A DNA stretch of 64,000 nt from Lysobacteraceae bacterium. GTDB taxonomy: Bacteria; Pseudomonadota; Gammaproteobacteria; Xanthomonadales; Rhodanobacteraceae. The translations under genes and the position numbers were made by a program. Each line of letters starts with the position of its first letter. Within the stretch, counting starts at the first letter, position 1. Shown here one piece after another: positions 39,067-47,081 of the stretch. The stretch covers positions 124,001 through 188,000 of the forward strand of contig JAJFUF010000006.1 of the NCBI GenBank assembly GCA_021372495.1, written 5' to 3'. Below the pieces are notes generated by a model. The model made no database searches. It was not told the DNA's origin and saw nothing but the letters and a program-made list of their open reading frames with translations.

Positions 39067-41535
39067 TCAGGCCACCGAGCGCAACGCCGCGCCCGGCCCG
39101 CGCTGCACGGCGGCTTCCAGCTCCTTCGGATCGAAATCGTCGACGGCGATGAACTCCGCGCTGATCCGGCGCACGCGCGCCAGCAGCTCGCGCTCCTCGG
39201 CGCCGATCTCGCCCAGCTTCTCCGCCTCGGCCAACTGCTCGAAATACTCGTGCGCCCGGATCGCGCCCGACTTCAGCGCCTTGAGGAACTTGCGCTCGAC
39301 CGGCTCGGCGGCGATCGCCTCCGGCAGCAGCGCGTTCATGCGGCCGACCTCGTTGTTCGGCGCCGGCGTCAGGTAGGCCCACGTCGTCAGGCGGTCGCGC
39401 GCCTCGTTCGGCGCGGTCAGCAGCGCGGCGACGCGACGGCCGAGGCGATCGGACGCCGGCACCTCGCGGCGGCCGAACGGGAACACCAGCGCGCGCAGCA
39501 ACCACGCCACCGGCCGCACCGGGAAGTTGCGCAGCACGCCGTCCAGCGCCATCTGCATGCGCCACACGCATTCGTGGAAGGCCCAGGCCAGCAGCGGGCG
39601 GTCGGCCTCGGGGCGGCCCTGGTCCTCGTAGCGCTTCAGCATCGCGCTGGCGATGTAGAGGTAGCTCAGCACGTCGCCGAGGCGCGCGGAGATCTTCTCC
39701 TTGAACTTCAGCTTGCCGCCGAGCACGCCCATCGCCACGTCGGCGGTCAGCGCCAGCGCGGCGGAATACCGGTTGAGCTTGCGGTAGTAGCGGCGCGTGT
39801 AGGCGTCGCCCGGCGCCTGGCCGATCTTCGCGTGTGCCAGCCCCAGCACCAGCGCGCGCACGGCGTTGGCGACGCCGAAGCCGAGGTGCTGGAACAGCAC
39901 GCGGTCGAACGTCGCCAGCCGCTCGCGTGGATCGGCGATGCGCACCGCTTCCATTTCCTTCAGCACGTACGGATGGCAGCGCACCGCGCCCTGGCCGAAG
40001 ATCATCAGGCTGCGCGTCATGATGTTGGCGCCCTCGACGGTGATCGAGATCGGCGCGCCCTGCCAGCTGCGGCCCAGGTAGTTCTTCGGGCCGAGCACGA
40101 TGCCCTTGCCGCCGTGCACGTCCATCGCGTCCTGCACGACCTCGCGGCCGAGCTGGGTGGCGTGGTACTTGCCGATCGCCGAAGTCACGGCAGGTTTCTC
40201 GCCGCGGTCGACGGCGGCGGCGGTGGCGCGCGACAGCGCGGTGATCGCATAGGTCCAGCCGCCGATGCGTGCCAGCGCTTCCTCGACGCCCTCGAAGCGG
40301 CCGATCGCCAGGCCGAACTGCTTGCGGATGCGCGCGTAGGCGCCGGTGGCGGCGGCCGCCATGCGCACGAAGCCGGTGGCGTTGGACGGCAGCGAGATCG
40401 CGCGGCCGACCGACAGGCACTCGACCAGCATGCGCCAGCCGTGGCCGGCCATCGCCGGGCCGCCGATCAACTGGGCGAGCGGCACGAACACGTCCTTGCC
40501 GCGCACCGGGCCGTTCTGGAACGGCACGTTCAGCGGCAGGTGGCGACGGCCGATTTCCAGGCCGGCGGTTTCGCGCGGCAGCAGCGCCAGCGTGATGCCG
40601 AGGTCGGCCTTGTCGCCCAGCAGGCGCTCGGGGTCGTGCATGCGGAACGCCAGGCCGACCACGGTCGCCACCGGCGCCAGCGTGATGTAGCGCTTGTCGA
40701 AGGTGAGGCGCACGCCCAGCGTTTCCTCGCCCTTCCAGCGGCCCTTGCAGACGATGCCGTAGTCGGGGATCGAGGTGGCGTCGGAACCGGCGAACGGGCC
40801 GGTCAGCGCGAAGCACGGGATCTCGCGGCCGTCGGCGAGGCGCGGCAGGTAGTGATCCTTCTGCGCGTCGGTGCCGTAGTGCAGCAGCAGCTCGGCGGGG
40901 CCGAGCGAGTTCGGCACCGCCACCGTCGAGGCGACGGTGGCGGAGATGCTGGCCAGCTTCTGCAGCACCGCCGAGTGCGCCAGCGCGGAGAATTCGAGGC
41001 CGCCGTAGCGCTTCGGGATGATCATGCCGAAGAACTTGTGCGCCTTGAGGTAATCCCACACCGGCGGCGGCAGGTCGGCCAGCTCGTGGCTGATCTGCCA
41101 GTCGTCGATCATGCGGCACAGTTCCTCGACCGGGCCGTCGAGGAAGGCCTGCTCCTCCGCGCTCAGCTCCGGCTTGGGCTCGGCCAGCAGCTTCGACCAG
41201 TCCGGGCGCCCGGAGAACAGCTCGCCCTCGAAACCGATCGTGCCGGCCTCCAGCGCGGTGCGCTCGGTGTCCGACAGCGGCGGCAGCACGCGCTCGAACA
41301 CGCGCAGCAACGGCGCGCTCAGGAAGGCGCGGCGGAAGCCGGTCAGGTTCAGCGGCAGCGCGATCAGCGCGAACGGCGCCGCCACGCTCCAGAAGCCGGC
41401 GTGGAAACCCGCGGCGAGGCCGGCGGCGGCGAGCGCCGCGGCGGTCGCGAGGGTCCACGCGCGCAGGCCGGCGCGGCGGTAGGCGCAGGCGAGCGAAACC
41501 GCCAGCGCCGCGAACAGGGGAAGCCATTGAGCCAT
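39067..41535 (-). CDS. fadE: Acyl-CoA dehydrogenase FadE
   Basis: 822 aa, the large FadE type that opens the first step of fatty-acid beta-oxidation. Two N-terminal membrane helices (about 1-60); acyl-CoA dehydrogenase domains with FALTGPFAGSDATSIPD, NVPFQNGPVRGKDVFVPL and a catalytic-Glu region VEGANIMTRSLMIFGQGA; then the long C-terminal FadE-specific domain ending in ELEAAVQRGPGAALRSVA. Start ATG 41535 lies 5 bases after the hydrolase stop with a GAGGTGA site inside that gene's end. It is co-transcribed with the hydrolase and probably the thioesterase-like gene. Confidence 0.95.
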   Translation of the reverse strand: MAQWLPLFAALAVSLACAYRRAGLRAWTLATAAALAAAGLAAGFHAGFWSVAAPFALIALPLNLTGFRRAFLSAPLLRVFERVLPPLSDTERTALEAGTIGFEGELFSGRPDWSKLLAEPKPELSAEEQAFLDGPVEELCRMIDDWQISHELADLPPPVWDYLKAHKFFGMIIPKRYGGLEFSALAHSAVLQKLASISATVASTVAVPNSLGPAELLLHYGTDAQKDHYLPRLADGREIPCFALTGPFAGSDATSIPDYGIVCKGRWKGEETLGVRLTFDKRYITLAPVATVVGLAFRMHDPERLLGDKADLGITLALLPRETAGLEIGRRHLPLNVPFQNGPVRGKDVFVPLAQLIGGPAMAGHGWRMLVECLSVGRAISLPSNATGFVRMAAAATGAYARIRKQFGLAIGRFEGVEEALARIGGWTYAITALSRATAAAVDRGEKPAVTSAIGKYHATQLGREVVQDAMDVHGGKGIVLGPKNYLGRSWQGAPISITVEGANIMTRSLMIFGQGAVRCHPYVLKEMEAVRIADPRERLATFDRVLFQHLGFGVANAVRALVLGLAHAKIGQAPGDAYTRRYYRKLNRYSAALALTADVAMGVLGGKLKFKEKISARLGDVLSYLYIASAMLKRYEDQGRPEADRPLLAWAFHECVWRMQMALDGVLRNFPVRPVAWLLRALVFPFGRREVPASDRLGRRVAALLTAPNEARDRLTTWAYLTPAPNNEVGRMNALLPEAIAAEPVERKFLKALKSGAIRAHEYFEQLAEAEKLGEIGAEERELLARVRRISAEFIAVDDFDPKELEAAVQRGPGAALRSVA

Positions 41536-41540
41536 GACGA

Positions 41541-42428
41541 TCACCTCGGGTGTGCGGCGTCCGCGTCGAGGCCGCGGACGAAGGTTTCGATCTCGCGCGT
41601 GAACGCGTCGTTGGCGTCCCCGGCGACCATGTGGGTGGCGCGCGGCAGCTCGACGTGGCGCGCATGCGGCACCAGCGCGAGGAATTCGCGCACGGTGTCC
41701 GCCGAGACCACGTCGCTGCGCCCGCCGGACAGCAGCAGGGTCGGCAGCTCGACGCGGCGCGCCGCGGCCATCAGCCGCGGCTGGTAGCGTTCGCTCTCGC
41801 CGGCAACCGGCTCGAGCATGGCCGGATCCCAATGCCAGCGCAGGCGCGCATCGGCGCCGCGGCGCAGCAGCGGCCGCAACTGCGCCTCGCTCTTGCGCGC
41901 GCCGCGATGCGGCAGGTAGGCGGCGATCGCGGCGGCGGCCTCGGCGTAGTCGGCGAAGCCGTCCGGGTGCGCGCGCATGAAGCCGAGGATGCGTTCGACC
42001 CCGGCGGACTCCCAGCGCGGGGTGATGTCGACCAGCACCAGCGCGCGGAACGGCGGCGGGCGCCGCTCGCCGGCCAGCGCGAGGCCGAGCAGGCCGCCCA
42101 TCGAGGCGCCGACCAGCACCGGCGGCCGCGGCAGCGATGCGGCCAGTCCGGCCAGGTCGCCGACGAACTGTTCCAGGTGATAGTCGCCGCCCGCGACGCG
42201 CGCGCTGTCGCCGTGGCCGCGCGCGTCGAAGCTGAGGCAGCGGTGGCCGGCCGTCGCCAGCGCCACGGCAGTCGCCGTCCAGGCGTGGCGGGTCTGGCCG
42301 AAACCGTGCGCGAACAGCAGCGGGGCGGCGGCGCGCGGGCCGCGGTCGTCCACGGCCAGCCACAGGCCGTCGGCGGTCGGATGGCGCACGCCGCATGCTT
42401 CGGGACGGAGTTCGGAAACCGCGACCAT
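41541..42428 (-). CDS. Alpha/beta-fold hydrolase
   Basis: 295 aa. Oxyanion region FAHGFGQTRHAW, nucleophile elbow VGASMGGLLG (Ser ~117), an acid in LSGGRSDVVSADT and His in PRATHMVAGDAND complete the catalytic set. The FDARGHGDS strand is typical of esterases and peroxidase-like hydrolases of this superfamily. It is the first gene of the fadE operon. The start codon ATG lies in a palindrome and only 7 bases downstream of a -10-like CATACT, so the mRNA may be leaderless. Substrate unknown; a short acyl ester is the natural guess. Confidence 0.85.
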   Translation of the reverse strand: MVAVSELRPEACGVRHPTADGLWLAVDDRGPRAAAPLLFAHGFGQTRHAWTATAVALATAGHRCLSFDARGHGDSARVAGGDYHLEQFVGDLAGLAASLPRPPVLVGASMGGLLGLALAGERRPPPFRALVLVDITPRWESAGVERILGFMRAHPDGFADYAEAAAAIAAYLPHRGARKSEAQLRPLLRRGADARLRWHWDPAMLEPVAGESERYQPRLMAAARRVELPTLLLSGGRSDVVSADTVREFLALVPHARHVELPRATHMVAGDANDAFTREIETFVRGLDADAAHPR

Positions 42429-42441
42429 ACGGGCGAGTATG
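42426..42441. promoter_or_regulatory. Palindrome 1 of the TetR divergon (probable operator)
   Basis: CATAC-N6-GTATG. On the minus strand it spans the -10-like hexamer and ends on the hydrolase start codon. It has the same arms and spacing as palindrome 2, centred 38 bases away. Confidence 0.7.
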
Positions 42442-42465
42442 TGACGCCCTCGCCAGGCAAGTCAA
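42436..42465 (-). promoter_or_regulatory. Hydrolase-fadE promoter (-35 TTGACT, 18 bp, -10 CATACT)
   Basis: On the minus strand TTGACT (42465-42460), an 18-base spacer and CATACT (42441-42436). The start codon ATG begins 7 bases later, at the expected transcription start. Each hexamer overlaps one of the two palindromes. Confidence 0.55.
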
Positions 42466-42479
42466 TACGCGAAAGTATG
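42464..42479. promoter_or_regulatory. Palindrome 2 of the TetR divergon (probable operator)
   Basis: AATAC-N6-GTATG, matching palindrome 1 except for one base in an arm; the bracketing bases extend it to CAATAC...GTATGG. It overlaps the -35 of the hydrolase promoter and lies about 90 bases before the tetR-type gene. Confidence 0.7.
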
Positions 42480-42567
42480 GATGCTATCTCATTGTCACGC
42501 GTCCGTTTTCCGTCAGGCCGACGAAAGATCGCGTTGCATCGCCGACGCGAACCGCTACCATGCCCGG

Positions 42568-43146
42568 ATGGAAGCCGCTAGCAAGCAAGAACGCACGCGC
42601 CTGTCCGCCGACGACTGGGAGCTGGGCGCGCTGGAGCTGATTGCCGAGCAGGGCGTCAGCGCCCTGGCCGTGGAGGCGCTGGCGCGCCGGCTCGGTGTCA
42701 CCAAGGGCAGCTTCTACTGGCATTTCCGCACCCGCGAAGCCCTGCTGAAGGCGGCGCTGGCGCGCTGGGAGCGCGACGACGACCGCGCCCTGGTCGCCGA
42801 CGTCGACCCGATCCCCGACCCGCGCGAGCGCCTGCGCGAACTGTTCCGCCGGGTCGCGCGCGAGGTGCAGCCGCACCGCATCTACGCTGCGCTGCTGAAG
42901 GCGCTGGACCATCCGCAGGTGCTGCCGCTGATGGCGCGCGTCTCGCAGCGGCGCATGGACTTCCTCGCCCTCGCCTACCGCCAGACCGGCATGGACCGCA
43001 CCACCGCGCTGAACCGCGCGCGCCTCGCCTACGCCGCCTACGTCGGCTTCCTGCAATTGAACCTGACGCTGGGCCTGCCGAAGCTGAGCCACGAGGAATT
43101 CGACGCCTACGTGGCCCACGTGATCGACACGCTGATTCCGGCGTGA
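42568..43146 (+). CDS. TetR/AcrR-family transcriptional regulator
   Basis: 192 aa. N-terminal TetR helix-turn-helix: ELGALELIAEQGVSALAVEALARRLGVTKGSFYWHFRTREALLKAAL (three helices, about residues 14-60), with the typical GSFYWHF recognition segment. The C-terminal ligand domain is helical and undefined. It is divergent from the hydrolase-fadE-thioesterase operon. Two identical-spaced palindromes in the shared region make it the likely local repressor, perhaps released by an acyl-CoA. The start is ATG 42568; longer starts lack homology. Confidence 0.9.
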   Translation: MEAASKQERTRLSADDWELGALELIAEQGVSALAVEALARRLGVTKGSFYWHFRTREALLKAALARWERDDDRALVADVDPIPDPRERLRELFRRVAREVQPHRIYAALLKALDHPQVLPLMARVSQRRMDFLALAYRQTGMDRTTALNRARLAYAAYVGFLQLNLTLGLPKLSHEEFDAYVAHVIDTLIPA

Positions 43147-43163
43147 TGCCCGCCGCGATTCGG

Positions 43164-43192
43164 TTGCATTGCCCCGGGGGCGGGGCTAACGT
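43164..43192 (+). promoter_or_regulatory. Candidate pckG promoter
   Basis: TTGCAT (43164-43169), 17 bases, TAACGT (43187-43192), 37 bases before the pckG start. Both hexamers are only partial matches. Confidence 0.35.
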
Positions 43193-43228
43193 CGCTTTTC
43201 TGTCAATTCACCAGGGATCCGAGGGGTC

Positions 43229-45013
43229 ATGACGAGCAAGCTGGAATCGCTGAACCGATGGGTGGACGAGGTCGCGCGCCTGACCCGTCCCGAGCGCGTG
43301 CACTGGTGCGACGGCTCGGACGCCGAGTACGCCACGCTGCTCGAGCGGATGCAGGCGGCCGGCACGCTGCTCGCGCTGAACCAGGACACCCATCCGCGCT
43401 GCTACCTGCATCGCTCCAACCCCTCGGACGTCGCCCGCGTCGAGCACCTCACCTTCGTCTGCACGCGCGAGCGCGACGACGCCGGCCCGAACAACAACTG
43501 GATGGCTCCCGCCGAGGCGCACGCGAAGATCGACGCGCTGTTCGACGGCTGCATGCACGGGCGCACGCTGTACGTGATTCCCTACTGCATGGGCCCGATC
43601 GACTCGCCGATCGCGCGCTGCGGCGTGGAGATCACCGACAGCCCCTACGTCGTCGCCAACATGCGCATGATGACGCGCATGGGCGAGGCGGCGCTGGCGC
43701 GCATCGAACGCGAGGGCGGCTTCATCAAGGGTCTGCACTCCACCGGCGAACTCGACCCCGAGCGCCGCTTCATCATGCACTTCCCCGAGGAGCTTTCGAT
43801 CAAGTCGTACGGCTCCGGCTACGGCGGCAACGCGCTGCTCGGCAAGAAGTGCCACGCGCTGCGCATTGCCAGCTTCCAGGCGCGCACGGAAGGCTGGCTG
43901 GCCGAGCACATGCTGATCGTCGGCATCGAGAACCCGCAGGGCGAAACGCACTACGTCGCCGCCGCGTTCCCGTCCGCCTGCGGCAAGACCAACCTGTCCA
44001 TGCTGATCCCGCCGGAGGGCTACCGCCGCGACGGCTGGAAGGTGTGGACGGTCGGCGACGACATCTGCTGGATGACGCCCGGCGCCGATGGCCGCCTGTG
44101 GGCGATCAACCCCGAGGCCGGCTTCTTCGGCGTGGCGCCCGGCACCAGCACGCGCACCAACGCCAACGCGATGGCGATGCTGCACCACGACACGATCTTC
44201 ACCAACGTCGCGCTGACCGCCGACAACCGGCCGTGGTGGGAAGGCATCGGCGATGGCCAGCCGATCGTCGACTGGCAGGGCCGCTCCTACGACCCCGCCA
44301 ACGGCCCGGCGGCGCATCCGAACGCGCGCTTCACCGTGCGCATCAACCAGTGCCCGAGCTGGTCGCCGCGCGCCGAGGATCCGCAGGGCGTGCCGATCTC
44401 CGCGATCATGTTCGGCGGCCGCCGCGAGTCGCTGGTGCCGCTGGTGTTCGAGGCGCGCGACTGGGCGCACGGCGTGCTGGTCGGCGCGGCGATGGCCTCG
44501 GAGACCACCGCGGCTGCGACCGGCAAGGTCGGCGTGGTGCGCCGCGACCCGATGGCGATGAAGCCGTTCTGCGGCTACAACTACGGCGACTACTTCGCGC
44601 ACTGGCTGTCATTCGACAAGCCCGGCGCCAAGCTGCCGAAGATCTTCCACGTCAACTGGTTCCGCAAGGGCGCCAACGGCAAGTTCCTGTGGCCGGGCTA
44701 CGGCGACAACCTGCGCGTGATCGAGTGGATGCTGAAGCGCGTCGCCGGCGTGGTCGCCGGCGCCGAGACCGCGATCGGCACCCTGCCGCGGCGCGAGGAG
44801 CTGAACCTCGCCGGCCTCGACCTGCCGGCGGACGCGGCCGACGCGCTGTTCGGCATCGACGTCGAAGGCTGGCGCGGCGAGCTGGCGGCGATCGGCGAAT
44901 ACCTCGACTCCTACGGCGCGCGCATGCCGGCGCGCCTGAAGGCCGAGCAGCAGCGCGTGGCCGCGGCGCTGGCCGGCGGCGAGGCGCGCGCCAGGGCGGC
45001 CGCGCACGGCTGA
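43229..45013 (+). CDS. pckG: Phosphoenolpyruvate carboxykinase (GTP)
   Basis: 594 aa. Gluconeogenic enzyme: oxaloacetate + GTP to PEP + CO2 + GDP. It is the GTP family and not the ATP family, as shown by FPSACGKTNLSMLIPP (P-loop, Cys/Lys about 250), APNNNWMAP-like (GPNNNWMAP), CMGPIDSP and the guanine-site segment toward the C-terminus (NWFRKGANGKFLWPGYGDNLRV). A GAGGGG element just before ATG 43229 acts as ribosome-binding site. A perfect 11-bp hairpin follows the stop. Confidence 0.97.
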   Translation: MTSKLESLNRWVDEVARLTRPERVHWCDGSDAEYATLLERMQAAGTLLALNQDTHPRCYLHRSNPSDVARVEHLTFVCTRERDDAGPNNNWMAPAEAHAKIDALFDGCMHGRTLYVIPYCMGPIDSPIARCGVEITDSPYVVANMRMMTRMGEAALARIEREGGFIKGLHSTGELDPERRFIMHFPEELSIKSYGSGYGGNALLGKKCHALRIASFQARTEGWLAEHMLIVGIENPQGETHYVAAAFPSACGKTNLSMLIPPEGYRRDGWKVWTVGDDICWMTPGADGRLWAINPEAGFFGVAPGTSTRTNANAMAMLHHDTIFTNVALTADNRPWWEGIGDGQPIVDWQGRSYDPANGPAAHPNARFTVRINQCPSWSPRAEDPQGVPISAIMFGGRRESLVPLVFEARDWAHGVLVGAAMASETTAAATGKVGVVRRDPMAMKPFCGYNYGDYFAHWLSFDKPGAKLPKIFHVNWFRKGANGKFLWPGYGDNLRVIEWMLKRVAGVVAGAETAIGTLPRREELNLAGLDLPADAADALFGIDVEGWRGELAAIGEYLDSYGARMPARLKAEQQRVAAALAGGEARARAAAHG

Positions 45014-45041
45014 CGCGGCGCCCGCGCCTGACGGCTACACT

Positions 45042-45068
45042 CGCGGGCCGGCACATCGCCGGCCCGCG
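45042..45068. terminator. Hairpin between pckG and the deacetylase gene
   Basis: Perfect 11-bp inverted repeat (45042-45052 / 45058-45068) with a 5-base loop, followed by TCGTTT. It ends 12 bases before the GTG start of the next gene, and a -10-like TACACT (45036-45041) touches its left arm. It may be a pckG terminator and part of the next gene's leader at once. Confidence 0.55.
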
Positions 45069-45080
45069 TCGTTTGCGAGC

Positions 45081-46037
45081 GTGAAAGCGTTCTACTGCCA
45101 CCACTTCGAACTGCCGCTGCCCGCCGGCCATCGTTTCCCGATGGCCAAGTACCGGCGGCTGTTCGAGCGCGTGGCCGGGCGCGCCGCCGCGCTCGGCATC
45201 GAGCTGCGCGAACCCGCGGCAGCCGACGACGCCGCGCTGCTGCGCGTGCACACCGCCGGCTACCTGGCGCGCCTCGACGCCGGCGCGCTGACGCCGACCG
45301 AGCAGCGCCGGCTCGGCTTCCCGTGGTCGCCGGCGATGGTCGAGCGCGCGCGCCGCTCGGTGGGCGGCACGATGGCCGCACTGGAAGCCGCGCTGCGCGG
45401 CGAGCGCATCGCGGTCAACCTCGCCGGCGGCACCCACCATGCGCACGCCGACCATGGCCGCGGCTACTGCGTGTTCAACGACGCCGTGGTGGCCGCGCGC
45501 CACGTACGGGCGCTCCGCCTGGCGCGGCGCGTGCTGGTCGTCGATCTCGACGTGCACCAGGGCAACGGCACCGCGGCGCTGGCGCGCGGCGACCCCGGCG
45601 TATTCGCGTTCTCCATGCACGACGCGCGCAACTACCCGGCACTGAAGGAGCCCGGCGACCTCGACGTGGCCGTGCCGGAAGGCTGCGACGACCGCCGCTA
45701 CCTCGACCTGCTGGCGCGGCACCTGCCCGAGGCCATCGCGCGCGCGCAGGCCGACGCCGCGATCTACCTCGCCGGCGCCGACCCGTTCGCTGGCGACACG
45801 CTCGGCCACATGCTGCTCAGCAAGGCCGGCCTGCGCCAGCGCGACCGCCAGGTGTTCGACCTGCTGGCCCGCGCCGGCCTCCCCTGCGCGGTCACGATGG
45901 GCGGCGGCTACGCCGAGGACGTCGAGGACATCGTCGACATCCACTTCGCCACCGTGTGCGAAGCCGCCGTCCGCGGCGCGGCCACGCCCGGCATGGCCGG
46001 CGCCCCATCGACCGCCGCTCCCGCGGGTCCGGCTTAA
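45081..46037 (+). CDS. Histone deacetylase / acetoin-utilisation family deacetylase
   Basis: 318 aa, class II-like HDAC superfamily. Catalytic His pair in GGTHHAHADHGRGYC (about residue 119), zinc ligands in DLDVHQGNGT (Asp and His about 158-160) and GADPFAGD (about 232). Family members remove acetyl groups from lysines, polyamines or small amides; the real substrate is unknown. The start codon is GTG 45081. It is separated from the sigma factor gene by about 70 bases. The short C-terminal Ala/Pro tail is probably unstructured. Confidence 0.9.
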   Translation: MKAFYCHHFELPLPAGHRFPMAKYRRLFERVAGRAAALGIELREPAAADDAALLRVHTAGYLARLDAGALTPTEQRRLGFPWSPAMVERARRSVGGTMAALEAALRGERIAVNLAGGTHHAHADHGRGYCVFNDAVVAARHVRALRLARRVLVVDLDVHQGNGTAALARGDPGVFAFSMHDARNYPALKEPGDLDVAVPEGCDDRRYLDLLARHLPEAIARAQADAAIYLAGADPFAGDTLGHMLLSKAGLRQRDRQVFDLLARAGLPCAVTMGGGYAEDVEDIVDIHFATVCEAAVRGAATPGMAGAPSTAAPAGPA

Positions 46038-46105
46038 ACCGCCGCCGCCTGCGGCGCATCCAAGCTGGCAAGATGGACGGTGCCTGCCTTGCCCTCGTGA
46101 CGCCC

Positions 46106-46657
46106 ATGCAGCCAGCGCTCCGCCCGGAGCCCGCGGACGCCGAACTCGCGCAAGCCGCCGCGCGCGGCGACGTGCGTGCGTTCGAAGCGCTGTATCGGCG
46201 CCACGTCGGCCGCGTGCATGGCGCGCTGCTGCGCCTGGTCGGTTACGACCACGCGCGCGCCGAGGAGCTGGCGCAGGAGGCGTTCGTGCGCGCTTGGCAG
46301 AAGCTGGCCGGCTTCCGCCACGAGAGCGCGTTCGGCACGTGGCTGTACCGCCTCGCCGTGAACGTGGCGCTGATGGACCTGCGCGCGCAGCGCAGCGACC
46401 CGGTCGAGGCCGCGGGCGGCGGCGAGGACCTGCCCGAGCAGCCGCAGCACCCGTTCTGCCCGGTCGAGCGCGCCGAGCTGGAACGCGCGATCGGCGCCCT
46501 GCCGCCGCGCGCGCGCGCGGTGCTGGTGCTGCACGACGTCGAAGGCTGGAAGCACGAGGAAATCGCCGCCGAGCTGGGCATGGCGGTCGGCTCCTCGAAA
46601 GCGCAACTGCACCGCGCGCGCAACCTGGTCAAGCGCGCGCTGGGAGAACGGACATGA
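46106..46657 (+). CDS. ECF-type RNA polymerase sigma factor
   Basis: 183 aa. Region 2: ELAQAAARGDVRAFEALYRRHVGRVHGALLRLVG ... AEELAQEAFVRAWQKLAGFRHES, FGTWLYRLAVNVALMDLR. Region 4: ALPPRARAVLVLHDVEGWKHEEIAAELGMAVGSSKAQLHRARNLVKRAL. No extra domains. The start is uncertain: ATG 46106 gives the common ECF length, ATG 46073 and GTG 46097 are in frame upstream. The stop overlaps the next gene (ATGA), a typical sigma/anti-sigma junction. Confidence 0.93.
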   Translation: MQPALRPEPADAELAQAAARGDVRAFEALYRRHVGRVHGALLRLVGYDHARAEELAQEAFVRAWQKLAGFRHESAFGTWLYRLAVNVALMDLRAQRSDPVEAAGGGEDLPEQPQHPFCPVERAELERAIGALPPRARAVLVLHDVEGWKHEEIAAELGMAVGSSKAQLHRARNLVKRALGERT

Positions 46658-47067
46658 ACGAGTTCGAATGGCTCAGGCAGACGCGCGCGCTGGACGCGCC
46701 GGCCGAACCCGGGCGCGACCTGTGGCCGGCGATCGCCGCGCGCATCTCGGCGATGCCGCCGCGGCGCCGGCCTTCGCCGCGCCTGCTGCTGGCCGCGGCC
46801 AGCGCGGCCGCCGTGCTGGTCGTCGGCGGCATCGGTGCGCGCCTGCTGCAGGCGCAGGCGCCGACCGCGCAGGTGGCGCACGAAACTCCACGATGGAACC
46901 CACGCGATCCGCGCCTCGCCGGCGCGGCGATCGAGCTGGACGCGGCACGCTACGAACTGCGCCAGGCCCTGGACGAGTCGCCCCGGGCCGCCTTCCTGCA
47001 CCATCTGATCGACCGCACCGAGCGTCAGCAGGCCCGCCTGCAGCGCCTCGAGCGCAGCGCCGGCTGA
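46654..47067 (+). CDS. Small single-span membrane protein, probable anti-sigma factor
   Basis: 137 aa. No known domain is obvious. It has a cytoplasmic N-terminus (~40 residues, FEWLRQTRALDAPAEP...DLWPAIAARI), one transmembrane helix (about 43-66) and a periplasmic helical C-terminus rich in Arg/Gln/Leu. The topology, size and overlap with the sigma gene suggest an anti-sigma factor. The zinc-binding HxxxCxxC motif is absent, so it would be a non-ZAS type. Function is inferred from position. Confidence 0.65.
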   Translation: MNEFEWLRQTRALDAPAEPGRDLWPAIAARISAMPPRRRPSPRLLLAAASAAAVLVVGGIGARLLQAQAPTAQVAHETPRWNPRDPRLAGAAIELDAARYELRQALDESPRAAFLHHLIDRTERQQARLQRLERSAG

Positions 47068-47081
47068 CGAGGAGACCGACG

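Noticed and set aside
38815..41787. Long plus-strand open frame opposite fadE
   Set aside because: GC-driven shadow with low-complexity translation; fadE is complete with all motifs.
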